This document shows positions 6,527-13,225 of a DNA stretch of 27,950 nt, piece by piece; position 1 is the stretch's first letter, and every line of letters starts with the position of its first letter. The position numbers were made by a program, and so were the translations under genes. Under the pieces are notes generated by a model. The model ran no database searches, was not told the origin of the DNA, and saw only the letters and a list, made by a program, of their open reading frames with translations. Source of the stretch: a virus; the IMG/VR virus record IMGVR_UViG_3300022837_000065, positions 1 through 27,950 of that record; one strand, written 5' to 3'.

Positions 6527-7609
6527 ATGGCCAGCGTAAACGATGAAATCCTTGACGCTATCACGGGCCGCGCGCTGGACCTGCAACGGCTGACGGCTGG
6601 CCAGCTGCGGGATGCGGCGCGGTTTCTCAAAGAACTTGAGGGCGACATCGTGGCGCAGCTGGCCAAGATTGACCCAACGGGCATTGCGGCCCCATCTCGG
6701 CAGGCGGCGCGGCTGGAAAAGCTGTTGAGCCAGGTCAAGGAAACTATTCGCGCAGCTTACCGCGGCGAAAGCACCCGACTGATCGGTGAACTGCGTGAAC
6801 TGGCAGACGTTGAAAACACTTTTGCCGGATCGTCAATCAACAAAGCGCTGGGCTTTGACTTTATCACAACGTCAATCACGCGCGGGCAGCTTGCGGCGAT
6901 TGTTGACGGCGTGCTGATCGAGGGTGCGCCGGTATCGGACTGGCTATCCCGGCAGGCTGGCGACACGCTGCAACGCTTTACGGACGCTATGCGGCTGGGC
7001 ATTGCCGAGGGGCAGACGAACGCCTCATTAATCCGCGCTGTTCGCGGCGGGACGCAGAACGGATCACCCGTTCAGGGGTTTATGGAGATTTCCCGGCGCA
7101 ATGCTGAAAGCCTTGTGAGGTCGGCAACGCAGGCCGTGTCGCAGAAGTCGCGGCAATCGCTTTACGAGGGCAACGAAGACATCATCAAATCGTTGCAGTG
7201 GGTATCAACAATTGATTTGCGAACTACAGTGCTATGCGCTGTTCGCGACGGGCTGACATACACAGTTGATACGCACAAGCCGATTGAGCATGATATCCCA
7301 TGGGGCGGCGGTCCTGGAAATCTGCACTGGGGATGTCGAAGCACGTCGGTCCCGGTGCTCAAGTCGTTCCGCGAGCTAGGGTTTGACATCGACGAAGTGC
7401 CAGCATCCACGCGGGCAGGCATGGATGGGCAGGTAGCAGCCGACACGACGTTTGAGGGCTGGTTATCACGGCGCGACGTAGCAGAGCAAAACGACAAGTT
7501 GGGCGTAGGACGCGCGCAACTCTGGCGCGATGGCAAGATCAAGTTTCGCGACTTGGTAGACGGCAATGGCCGGGAATTGACGCTTGAAGAATTGAGGGAA
7601 CGCGTTTAA
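6527..7609 (+). CDS. minor head / head morphogenesis protein (SPP1 gp7-like)
   Basis: The 360-residue product starts MASVNDEILDAITGRALDLQRL, a helical segment, and is helical through residue about 200. The conserved C-terminal part carries the family signature of SPP1 gp7 / Mu F proteins: STIDLRTTVLCAVRDGL, then HDIPWGGGPGNLHWGCRS (residues about 225-270), with the Cys/His-rich 'PP-HPNCRC'-like block here as LHWGCRS. These proteins bind the portal and enter the capsid in few copies, helping DNA ejection or assembly. The start is preferred over longer frames because those run through the micro-gene and into the portal. After its stop is an 89-base gap with two small hairpins and then the inserted cargo gene. 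Confidence 0.85.
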   Translation: MASVNDEILDAITGRALDLQRLTAGQLRDAARFLKELEGDIVAQLAKIDPTGIAAPSRQAARLEKLLSQVKETIRAAYRGESTRLIGELRELADVENTFAGSSINKALGFDFITTSITRGQLAAIVDGVLIEGAPVSDWLSRQAGDTLQRFTDAMRLGIAEGQTNASLIRAVRGGTQNGSPVQGFMEISRRNAESLVRSATQAVSQKSRQSLYEGNEDIIKSLQWVSTIDLRTTVLCAVRDGLTYTVDTHKPIEHDIPWGGGPGNLHWGCRSTSVPVLKSFRELGFDIDEVPASTRAGMDGQVAADTTFEGWLSRRDVAEQNDKLGVGRAQLWRDGKIKFRDLVDGNGRELTLEELRERV

Positions 7610-7698
7610 GGTTTGCAAGGGCTAGGCGGATACGCCGAAAAGTTGGTTTCCACCCAACCTGCCCCGTTTTGAAAGTGGATGCCTTGGAGGGCAGGAAT

Positions 7699-8640
7699 AT
7701 GGCTTTAGATTGCGCAGCGCCAAGCGTTGGATATGATACTGACGCAAAGGATGCTTACAGAAAGCAGGTTTGGGCGGCACTAATACCATCATGGGAACTC
7801 AAAAAGCATGATGAAAGATCACACGTATTGATCATGCCGAGCCGTGAAGGGCTGGAGATACCGTTGCTTATATCACTGGGCGTGCCTGAGGATAGGATTG
7901 TAGCAGTTGACAAAAGCGCCGCCGTTATTGCTACATCAAAGTGGCGGAAGTTGTATCCGGGTGTGAAGTTTTTTTCATCAACCATTGGTGAGTGCGGCAA
8001 GAAAATTGAAGCAAAAAAGTGGGTGATTTGTGCCGCAAACCTTGATTTTTGCAGCAACTTTTGCGAAAGTATTATCTCTGAATATAGCGGGTTTTTAAAC
8101 TGCCCTAGGTTTCCAGAAGCAAGGATAGCTATAACTATTGCAAAGGGGCGTGAGGGCAAGGCTTTGGTTGCCATGCTTAGGAGGTTTTCGCAAGAATTAG
8201 TCGGCATTCAGGAGCCTAGGCTCGCTGCCCTTTTGGCATGTAGCGGTCATCAATCAGAGCAAATTGTTTGGGCGCAAGGTAAATATACATCAAACATGAA
8301 CCCAATGGCGTGGTTAGTTTTGTCTAATAATTACGTTAAGGACGCAATGGTTGACGACCACATTCAAGAGTTTTACAGCTTGGATTATGAAGATGCATCG
8401 GCGCGCGTGTATGATTGGTGCGCCACGCTGAGACTTGGCGGGACTGAACGCTTAAGGATTACAAAGTCTGATGTGGGGAATTGGCTTGAAAACACAATTT
8501 CGGCGCCATTTGTTGACATGATTGAGCGTCACGATCAAAATATGACTGTCATAAGGCGTAAGTCTATCGGCATGAAATATAGCGAGCTAGACCGTGCGTT
8601 TACACACGCGCGTAATTCAATATGGAGGGCTATTGATTAA
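7699..8640 (+). CDS. cargo gene (moron): putative Rossmann / SAM-methyltransferase-like protein
   Basis: A 313-residue protein inserted between head genes. A GGAGG ribosome site eight bases upstream fixes the start; an in-frame ATG 30 bases earlier lacks one. Residues 42-52 (HVLIMPSREGL) look like the glycine-poor first loop of a Rossmann fold, D71 in IVAVDKS fits the acidic residue that holds the cofactor, and NLDFCSN (115-121) sits where methyltransferase motif IV would be. The remainder is unrecognised. Composition is visibly AT-richer than neighbouring head genes, and the gene has its own terminator immediately after it, so it looks like an acquired, self-contained cassette. Likely non-structural: a host-modifying, anti-defence or defence role is inference. 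A methyltransferase call is tentative; no target can be stated. Confidence 0.55.
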   Translation: MALDCAAPSVGYDTDAKDAYRKQVWAALIPSWELKKHDERSHVLIMPSREGLEIPLLISLGVPEDRIVAVDKSAAVIATSKWRKLYPGVKFFSSTIGECGKKIEAKKWVICAANLDFCSNFCESIISEYSGFLNCPRFPEARIAITIAKGREGKALVAMLRRFSQELVGIQEPRLAALLACSGHQSEQIVWAQGKYTSNMNPMAWLVLSNNYVKDAMVDDHIQEFYSLDYEDASARVYDWCATLRLGGTERLRITKSDVGNWLENTISAPFVDMIERHDQNMTVIRRKSIGMKYSELDRAFTHARNSIWRAID

Positions 8641-8661
8641 CCCACCACACCACACGACCTT

Positions 8662-8686
8662 AAACCCTGCTTTTGCGGGGTTTTTT
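8662..8686 (+). terminator. strong rho-independent terminator after the cargo gene
   Basis: CCCTGC, a TTTT loop and GCGGGG (one G-U pair), extended by AAA/TTT and followed by six T. It closes the cargo gene and lies inside the otherwise continuous head operon, so downstream expression needs read-through, antitermination or another promoter. Confidence 0.9.
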
Positions 8687-8688
8687 AC

Positions 8689-8723
8689 GTTCGCGGGATG
8701 CGAACCTTAACAGCGGGAAGCTG
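8689..8723 (+). promoter_or_regulatory. tandem GGGAN-loop hairpins before the scaffold start
   Basis: GTTCGC-GGGAT-GCGAAC (8689-8705) and CAGC-GGGAA-GCTG (8711-8723), five bases apart, end five bases before the ATG at 8729. Stems differ completely from those at 2124 and 3416, yet the loop and the closing C-G pair are the same, which is covariation evidence for an RNA structure. No ordinary Shine-Dalgarno sequence is present. Confidence 0.55.
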
Positions 8724-8728
8724 AACCA

Positions 8729-9439
8729 ATGAAAATCGAAATCACTGACGCAACCACGCTCCCGGCGTGGCTTCAAACGCATGTGGCCGATGGCCACCTT
8801 GATCTTGGCGCACTGGCCGCACCTGAAGACGTGGCGGGCCTCAAGACGGCTCTGTCTAAGGAGCGCGGCAACGCAGCGGCCTACAGCAAGTACGGCACCC
8901 CTGCGGAGATTGACGCCAAGATCGCCGAGCTAACCGACAAGGCGAAAGGCAGCGGCAAGGGCGCGGATGACGCGCAAGCCAAGCTGGACGCAATGGCGGC
9001 TGACTACGAAGGCAAGCTGACCGGCGCAAATGACCGGATCAGCAAGATGATGCAGCGCAGCGCGTCGTCTGACCTAAAAGCAGAACTCGCGAAAGCCGGG
9101 TTTAAGCCTAGCGTGATTGACAAAATGGCTCAATTCAACATGGACCGCATACAGTTTCACGAGGACGGGTCGGCAAAGATCCTGACTTCGGACGGAAAGC
9201 CCATGATTGGCAGCGGTGCCGATCACGGTGCGACCTTGGCCGACTTGGCTAAGGAACTTGCGGCGGACGATGACAATTCTGATTTTGTCTTGGCCGCAGG
9301 CAAAGGCGGGGGCGGGAAGCTACCGACAGCGACTGGCGGGACGCCTGACAAGCCAACGGTAACGCGAGCGCAGTTCGACGCAATGTCGCAAAGCGAGCGT
9401 GCTAATCACTCAAAATCAGGCGGCGGCATTCAAGGCTGA
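8729..9439 (+). CDS. capsid scaffolding protein
   Basis: A 236-residue, charged, mostly helical protein directly upstream of the coat gene, the standard scaffold position. It starts MKIEITDATTLPAWLQTHV, has an Ala/Lys/Asp-rich helical middle (about 40-115, coiled-coil-like), then LKAELAKAGFKPSVIDKM, a motif common in phage scaffolds, and a Gly/Thr-rich flexible segment near 190-215 before a short basic end. Scaffolds guide coat assembly and leave before packaging. Its start follows the hairpin pair, so translation may be controlled there. A second hairpin-like pair lies within its 3' part. Confidence 0.85.
   Translation: MKIEITDATTLPAWLQTHVADGHLDLGALAAPEDVAGLKTALSKERGNAAAYSKYGTPAEIDAKIAELTDKAKGSGKGADDAQAKLDAMAADYEGKLTGANDRISKMMQRSASSDLKAELAKAGFKPSVIDKMAQFNMDRIQFHEDGSAKILTSDGKPMIGSGADHGATLADLAKELAADDDNSDFVLAAGKGGGGKLPTATGGTPDKPTVTRAQFDAMSQSERANHSKSGGGIQG
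9311..9345 (+). other. GGGAN-loop hairpin-like pair inside the scaffold gene
   Basis: GGC-GGGAA-GCT (9311-9321, three pairs with one G-U) and GGC-GGGAC-GCC (9335-9345) lie 13 bases apart, close to the spacing of the pair at 2124. They fall in the Gly-rich coding segment and are 118 bases before the coat start, so this copy may be coincidental. Confidence 0.25.
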
Positions 9440-9463
9440 CCCCCACAAAAGGACTAACTGAAC

Positions 9464-10621
9464 ATGGCAAACGTTTTTGACAACCTCGCAGCAGACATCT
9501 ACAAGGCCGCCGACATCGTCGGTCGCGAACTGGTCGGCGTGATTCCCTCCATGACCGTAAACGCTGGCACTGAGCGCGTTGCGTTCGGCGGCGTTGTGCG
9601 GTCTGCGTTTACGCGGGCTTCGCTGGTCAACGAATCTTACACCCCGTCGATGACCATTCCAGAAGGCGACGACCAGACCATTGATAACAAGACCGCAACA
9701 ATCGACAAGGTGGCCAACGTCAAGATCCCGTACACCGGCGAAGACATCTTGAAACTGAACAACGGCGCAGGGTACGAGACCATCTACGGCGACCAGATCG
9801 CGCAGGCAATGCGCGGTATCACTAACAAGATCGAAAACTACGCTGCGCTAACACTCTATCAGGGTGCATCTCGCGCAGTTGGCACCGCTGGCACGACCCC
9901 ATTCGGCACCAACTTTGACGTAATTGCCGAGGCGCGCCAGATTCTTGTCGACAACGGAATGCCGCTGGACGGCCAAGCAACCCTGGCAATCAACACAGCC
10001 GCCGGCACCAAGCTGCGCAACCTGGCCCAGCTGCAGAAGGTAAACGAGGCGGGCGGTGAAGACTTGCTGCGTCGCGGCGAATTGCTGAACTTGCAGGGCC
10101 TGATGCTCAAGGAAAGCAACGGAATCGTGTCGCACGTCAAAGGAACAGCTACAAATGGCCTGACGGCCAGTGTTTTGGCGGTTGGCGATACCACTATTGC
10201 GGTTGATACTGTGACCGCAGGCGCGACCGGCTACAAAGCTGGCGATGTTATTACTTTTGCAGCTGACTCTGCAAACAAGTATGTCGTTGCCACTGGCTTC
10301 GTCGGCGCGTCTGGCAACTTGACGATTCAAGGCCCCGGCATTCGCGTGGCGATTACCGACAACAACGCAATCACAGTCGGCAACAGCTACGTCGGCAACT
10401 TCGCGTTTCACCGCGCGGCTGCCGAGCTGGTTGTGCGCCCGCCTGCCATGCCACAAGGCGGCGACATGGCCGCTGACCGGCTGACCGTGCAAGACCCGTT
10501 TTCTGGTCTGGTCTATGAAATGGCGATGTACAAAGGCTACGGCAAGTCGATGCTGGACATCACCACTTTCTACGGTGCGAAGGTCTGGAAAGGCGATTTT
10601 GTCGCCACGCTGCAAGGCTAA
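9464..10621 (+). CDS. major capsid protein (P22 gp5-like)
   Basis: A 385-residue coat protein. It starts MANVFDNLAADIYKAADIVGRELVG, typical of P22 gp5-like coats, followed by the N-arm and a long helical spine (KIENYAALTLYQGASRAVG). The middle (about 230-300) is a strand-rich insertion (VLAVGDTTIAVD, then VITFAADSANKYVV) as in the P22 insertion domain. The C-terminus contains AFHRAAAELVVRPP and ends in a typical basic strand (GKSMLDITTFYGAKVWKGD). It forms the capsid shell on the scaffold. The start follows the scaffold by 24 bases with an AAAAGGA ribosome site. A UUCG hairpin follows the stop. P22-like coats with long tails point to module exchange. Confidence 0.9.
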   Translation: MANVFDNLAADIYKAADIVGRELVGVIPSMTVNAGTERVAFGGVVRSAFTRASLVNESYTPSMTIPEGDDQTIDNKTATIDKVANVKIPYTGEDILKLNNGAGYETIYGDQIAQAMRGITNKIENYAALTLYQGASRAVGTAGTTPFGTNFDVIAEARQILVDNGMPLDGQATLAINTAAGTKLRNLAQLQKVNEAGGEDLLRRGELLNLQGLMLKESNGIVSHVKGTATNGLTASVLAVGDTTIAVDTVTAGATGYKAGDVITFAADSANKYVVATGFVGASGNLTIQGPGIRVAITDNNAITVGNSYVGNFAFHRAAAELVVRPPAMPQGGDMAADRLTVQDPFSGLVYEMAMYKGYGKSMLDITTFYGAKVWKGDFVATLQG

Positions 10622-10630
10622 TTTTTACAG

Positions 10631-10654
10631 AGGGGCGGGCTTCGGTTCGCCCCT
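10631..10654 (+). terminator. UUCG-capped hairpin after the coat gene
   Basis: AGGGGCG/CGCCCCT plus two G-U pairs and C-UUCG-G closing loop gives a very stable stem of about ten pairs. There is no T-run, so it more likely stabilises the abundant coat mRNA or weakens read-through than acts as a complete terminator. Confidence 0.55.
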
Positions 10655-10690
10655 TCATAAAGGTTATTCTGACAAACAAGGGGCGCTGCA

Positions 10691-11182
10691 ATGGCACTTG
10701 ATACCACCATCGGCGGCGTGACCGCTGACAGCTACGGCACGCTTGCGGGTTATGATTCCTATGCAATTGATCAGGGCTTTACTTTAGAAGCGACAGAAGC
10801 GTCGAACGAAATAAACTTGCGCAAGGCGGCAAAATTTCTTGATCGCAAGTATATGTTTATCGGCTCGCAGCAATACCAGTTTCAGCAACTAGCATGGCCG
10901 CGCTTGGTTAATGACCTTGTAAACGACTGGCCGGTAAACCCTGACTCAATTCCCCAAAAGATTATTTATGCGCAGTTTGAAGTGGCATACATTTTGCAGG
11001 GCGGCATTGAGCCGTTTGCAACAATTGTAAACAGCAGCACAAGTGAAAGCATCAAGGTCGGTCCAATCACAATTGACAGCGAGACATTGCCGACTGGCAA
11101 GCCCCGCATTGTTGCAGTTGATGGCTTGCTGCTTGGGTACATCCGGGGCGGTCCCGGCATGGTCAGCATGAGGCGCGGCTAA
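10691..11182 (+). CDS. head-tail connector (DnaT-like family adaptor)
   Basis: The 163-residue product has the pattern of phage adaptor proteins annotated as DnaT-like: SYGTLAGYDSYAIDQGF, then KAAKFLDRKYMFIG, Q-x-L-x-WPR (QLAWPRLVND), and IPQKIIYAQFEVAYIL. Such proteins sit under the portal and start the neck. The protein follows the coat gene, as is usual for adaptor genes, and its final stop shares bases with the next start (TAATG). Earlier annotations link such families to replication protein DnaT, but position argues for head completion. Assignment is moderately firm. Confidence 0.75.
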   Translation: MALDTTIGGVTADSYGTLAGYDSYAIDQGFTLEATEASNEINLRKAAKFLDRKYMFIGSQQYQFQQLAWPRLVNDLVNDWPVNPDSIPQKIIYAQFEVAYILQGGIEPFATIVNSSTSESIKVGPITIDSETLPTGKPRIVAVDGLLLGYIRGGPGMVSMRRG

Positions 11183-11562
11183 TGGCTACCATTGCAAGCC
11201 ACGTCACAGCGGCGTTTGCCAAGCTGGCAGCTAAACAGCCTGACGCAATCCAGACAGGGACCATTCAGCAGCCGACGCCACAGGCATCTGGCGGCGGGCC
11301 TTCAGACCCAACAGGCGGCACTGCGGGCGTTACACCTGCGCCGGTGTCTGTGCGCATGGCGGTCTTTGAGATTGCCGAGCGGCGCATAGACGGCACCAAC
11401 ATCCGAGCCGGTGACTTCCAAGTAATTGTAGAGCCTGCATCAATCGAGGTCACGCTTAACGACAAAGTAATTTGCGACCGTGGCACACTGACAATCAAAA
11501 TTCTTGGCCGCGTGGCATCGGGTGGGCAGACCGCGCTTTATGACATGGTGTGCAGAGGATAA
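11182..11562 (+). CDS. head-closure / stopper-type protein
   Basis: A 126-residue protein with a helical N-terminus, a Gly/Pro/Thr-rich linker (about residues 27-54) and a strand-rich C-terminal domain. That domain reads AERRIDGTNIRAGDFQVIVEPASIEV, then VICDRGTLTIKILGRV. The pattern 'I-D-G-T-x-I-x-x-G-D' with later strands is typical of phage head-closure proteins that plug the connector after packaging. Its ATG overlaps the preceding stop. The linker is longer than normal. Function is inferred from pattern and gene order. Confidence 0.65.
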   Translation: MATIASHVTAAFAKLAAKQPDAIQTGTIQQPTPQASGGGPSDPTGGTAGVTPAPVSVRMAVFEIAERRIDGTNIRAGDFQVIVEPASIEVTLNDKVICDRGTLTIKILGRVASGGQTALYDMVCRG

Positions 11563-11568
11563 ATTTAA

Positions 11569-12006
11569 GTGGGTAGATTTGAGGACGACATAAACAAGTT
11601 TCAGCGCAAGACGGCTGACAAGATGGACCAGATTGTCCGCAAAGTTGCTTTGGAGCTATTCGCGCGCATAATTTACAAAACGCCGGTTGACACCGGGCGG
11701 GCGCGTTCAAATTGGCAAGTTTCCATCGGAACGCCTGCGGCTGGTACGGTCGAAATTGACGACAAAAGCGGCAAAGCCACAGTATCCCAAGCAACGGCAA
11801 AAAGCGCAGGTTTTAAGGCGGGTGACACAATTTATCTTGCCAACAATCTGCCGTACATCCGCAGGCTTGAAGAGGGCGGTTATGGCGAAGGGCCAAAAAC
11901 TGTTGGCGGATTTTCCCGGCAAGCCCCACAAGGCATGGTTACGCTAACTGTTCAAGAGTTTTCGGCGGTTGTTAAGCAAATTGGTTTGGAGATTCGCAGG
12001 CAATGA
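11569..12006 (+). CDS. HK97 gp10-like neck / tail completion protein
   Basis: Translation probably begins at a GTG after an AGAGGA ribosome site. The 145-residue product has the gp10 signature: an N-terminal helix with basic residues, IIYKTPVDTGRARSNWQVSIG (about 35-55), and LANNLPYIRRLEEGGYGEGPK (about 90-110), ending in a helical segment. The 'TPVDTGRARSNW' and 'LPYIRRLEEG' blocks are diagnostic of this family, which connects the neck to the tail. The stop overlaps the tail terminator start by four bases. Confidence 0.88.
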   Translation: MGRFEDDINKFQRKTADKMDQIVRKVALELFARIIYKTPVDTGRARSNWQVSIGTPAAGTVEIDDKSGKATVSQATAKSAGFKAGDTIYLANNLPYIRRLEEGGYGEGPKTVGGFSRQAPQGMVTLTVQEFSAVVKQIGLEIRRQ

Positions 12007-12410
12007 GTGACATCGACAGCAATATCACGCAGGCGCTAAATGTGCAGGCCGAGGTTATGATTGCCGGGCTTGGTTACACGGCGATATGGCCACGCAAGGG
12101 CGGGGACAAGCCCGCAGGCGAACACCTGACCATACAGCACTTGCGAAACGATGACGTGCCGCTGGGCTTGTCGGATCAAGTTTACACGCGCCAAGGCTTT
12201 TTGATTGTTAACTTGGTTTCTACGCTGGACGGTTACGACATTGTCACCCGCAAGCAGGCCGGTGCAATTTCTGATTATTTCACGCGGGCGCAAATTCTGG
12301 AAGCCAACGGGACAAAGGTCACAATCGTTGGCACCAACATTCGCAGCGGTCGCGAAGAGGGGCAGCGTTGGGAAACACCCATTTACATAGAGTATCGGAG
12401 CCTATCGTGA
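12003..12410 (+). CDS. tail terminator protein
   Basis: A 135-residue protein with the layout of siphophage tail terminators (lambda gpU-like, DUF4128-type): an N-terminal helix with DIDSNITQALNVQAE, a strand that includes IWPRKG, the loop 'EHLTIQHLRNDD', and a C-terminal RQGFLIVNLVSTL strand then TRKQAGAISDYFTRAQIL. It caps the tail tube and sets its end. It lies between the gp10-like gene and the tail tube, the usual place. A GGAG ribosome site near its 3' end serves the next ORF. Confidence 0.75.
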   Translation: MSDIDSNITQALNVQAEVMIAGLGYTAIWPRKGGDKPAGEHLTIQHLRNDDVPLGLSDQVYTRQGFLIVNLVSTLDGYDIVTRKQAGAISDYFTRAQILEANGTKVTIVGTNIRSGREEGQRWETPIYIEYRSLS

Positions 12411-12610
12411 AAAAGTAATACACACCAAGAATTACAAATGACGCAGTGACGGACAAACCGCAGGCGGCACGCTATCCAATGGGCTTGCGCCTAAATGTTT
12501 CTGTCGGTGGGGTGGTTGTTATCATCCATCCTCCTTCAGTTTTGCAGGGCTTTAAAGACGGGTCAGATTGGCGCGTTCCGGTGCGCGCGGAATACGAAGC
12601 CTCTGCATGA
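12407..12610 (+). CDS. small tail-region gene with in-frame TAA at codon 4
   Basis: A GTG overlapping the previous stop has a GGAG ribosome site six bases upstream, yet codon 4 (12416-12418) is TAA. Without that codon the frame continues for over 60 residues of protein-like sequence: YTPRITNDAVTDKPQAARYP, then MGLRLNVSVGGVVVIIHPPS, then a stretch ending in a TGA that overlaps the next ATG. Removing exactly the TAA triplet restores an uninterrupted gene, so it looks like an in-frame stop acquired recently, a recoded stop, or a start-stop leader with re-initiation at GTG 12446 (54 residues). The function is unknown; position and strand-rich sequence suggest a tail-assembly accessory protein. 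A sequencing error is possible. Confidence 0.45.
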
Positions 12611-12759
12611 GTGCCTTGCTTGCTGGGCTGGCCGATGGCCAAAAGCAGGCGCAAAACTTAACTGTGGCCAAGGCCACACAGCCGAAAGGGCAAAGAAATG
12701 AGCACGTCGTATATTGGCTCGAAGGTCTCAATGGTCGCGGGTTCTCCTGCAACTTTTAA
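12607..12759 (+). CDS. short coupled ORF overlapping the tail-tube start
   Basis: ATGA coupling opens a 50-residue frame beginning MSALLAGLADGQKQAQNL. Its first 91 bases would otherwise be untranslated; its last 62 bases overlap the tail-tube gene in a different frame. The N-terminus looks like a helical phage peptide, the C-terminus is dictated by the overlap. A perfect TGTGGCC-AA-GGCCACA inverted repeat (12663-12678) lies within it, just upstream of the tail-tube ribosome site. It might be a leader whose translation controls that hairpin. Confidence 0.3.
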   Translation: MSALLAGLADGQKQAQNLTVAKATQPKGQRNEHVVYWLEGLNGRGFSCNF

Positions 12760-13141
12760 TGAGGCCGGATACAAAGCACAGGTTCACGTCGAAATCAAAG
12801 GCATCGTCGATGTTGGCGAAGTCGGTGACACGCAAAACGACATCACAATTGATACGTTGATCGGGCGCGTTGAGCATGTGAACGGTTCGTCTGATCTGGG
12901 CGAAATTGCTGTCAGCTACGGCTTTATCAGTGATGACGCGGGCCAGATTCTAGTCCGTGCATCCGCTGGCACCAACACCGCGCAGTCGTTCAAGATCGAA
13001 GACGCTGACGGCAAGTTGGCGTTCTTTATGGGCGTTGTCGCAAACGTCCGCGACCGGGCGCGTTCGTCTTCTGAATACAAGGGCGAAACCTTTGTGATTC
13101 GTGGCAACAGCGCAGTTGTTCGCGGAACCGTCACAGCGTAA
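12698..13141 (+). CDS. tail tube (major tail) protein
   Basis: The 147-residue product begins MSTSYIGSKVSMVAGSPATF and is strand-rich throughout (VHVEIKGIVDVGEVGD, DTLIGRVEHVNGSSD, GEIAVSYGFISDD, then ETFVIRGNSAVVRGTV), as in single-domain siphophage tube proteins that stack in hexameric rings. The acidic loop region around residues 70-100 is typical. It sits between the tail terminator and the chaperone frameshift pair, where the tube gene belongs. An AAAGGG ribosome site lies seven bases upstream. A strong hairpin follows the stop, as for many highly expressed virion genes. Confidence 0.85.
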   Translation: MSTSYIGSKVSMVAGSPATFNEAGYKAQVHVEIKGIVDVGEVGDTQNDITIDTLIGRVEHVNGSSDLGEIAVSYGFISDDAGQILVRASAGTNTAQSFKIEDADGKLAFFMGVVANVRDRARSSSEYKGETFVIRGNSAVVRGTVTA

Positions 13142-13142
13142 T

Positions 13143-13193
13143 CTGTCGAGCGACAGTAGGGCAGGGGCGGCTTGTGGCTTGTCGTCCCTGCCC
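13143..13193 (+). promoter_or_regulatory. hairpins with alternative pairing between tail tube and chaperone genes
   Basis: A short CTGTCG-AG-CGACAG repeat (13143-13156) is followed by a stem of about 13 pairs: GGGCAGGG at 13159 pairs with CCCTGCCC at 13186, extended inward by G-U/C-G/G-C pairs to a loop TTGTGGCTT. Part of the hairpin's ascending arm and loop (GGCTTGTGGCTT, 13169-13180) is also complementary to AAGCCACA and AGCC at 13197-13210, just before the next ribosome site. The two folds exclude one another, like an attenuator. No T-run follows. Confidence 0.5.
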
Positions 13194-13225
13194 ATTAAGC
13201 CACACAAGCCACATAGGATAGACAA

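Noticed and set aside
7041-7065. GGCGGGACGCAGAAC resembling the hairpin motif
   Set aside because: The stem breaks after two pairs and it lies within the head gene, without a partner copy.
7610-7698. Hairpins GGCG-GATA-CGCC and GTTGG/CCAAC before the cargo gene as a riboswitch or promoter
   Set aside because: The stems are short, and no convincing -35/-10 pair or known aptamer pattern could be found.
9848-10615. 255-codon minus-strand frame under the coat gene
   Set aside because: The opposite strand encodes the clear coat protein; no ribosome site.
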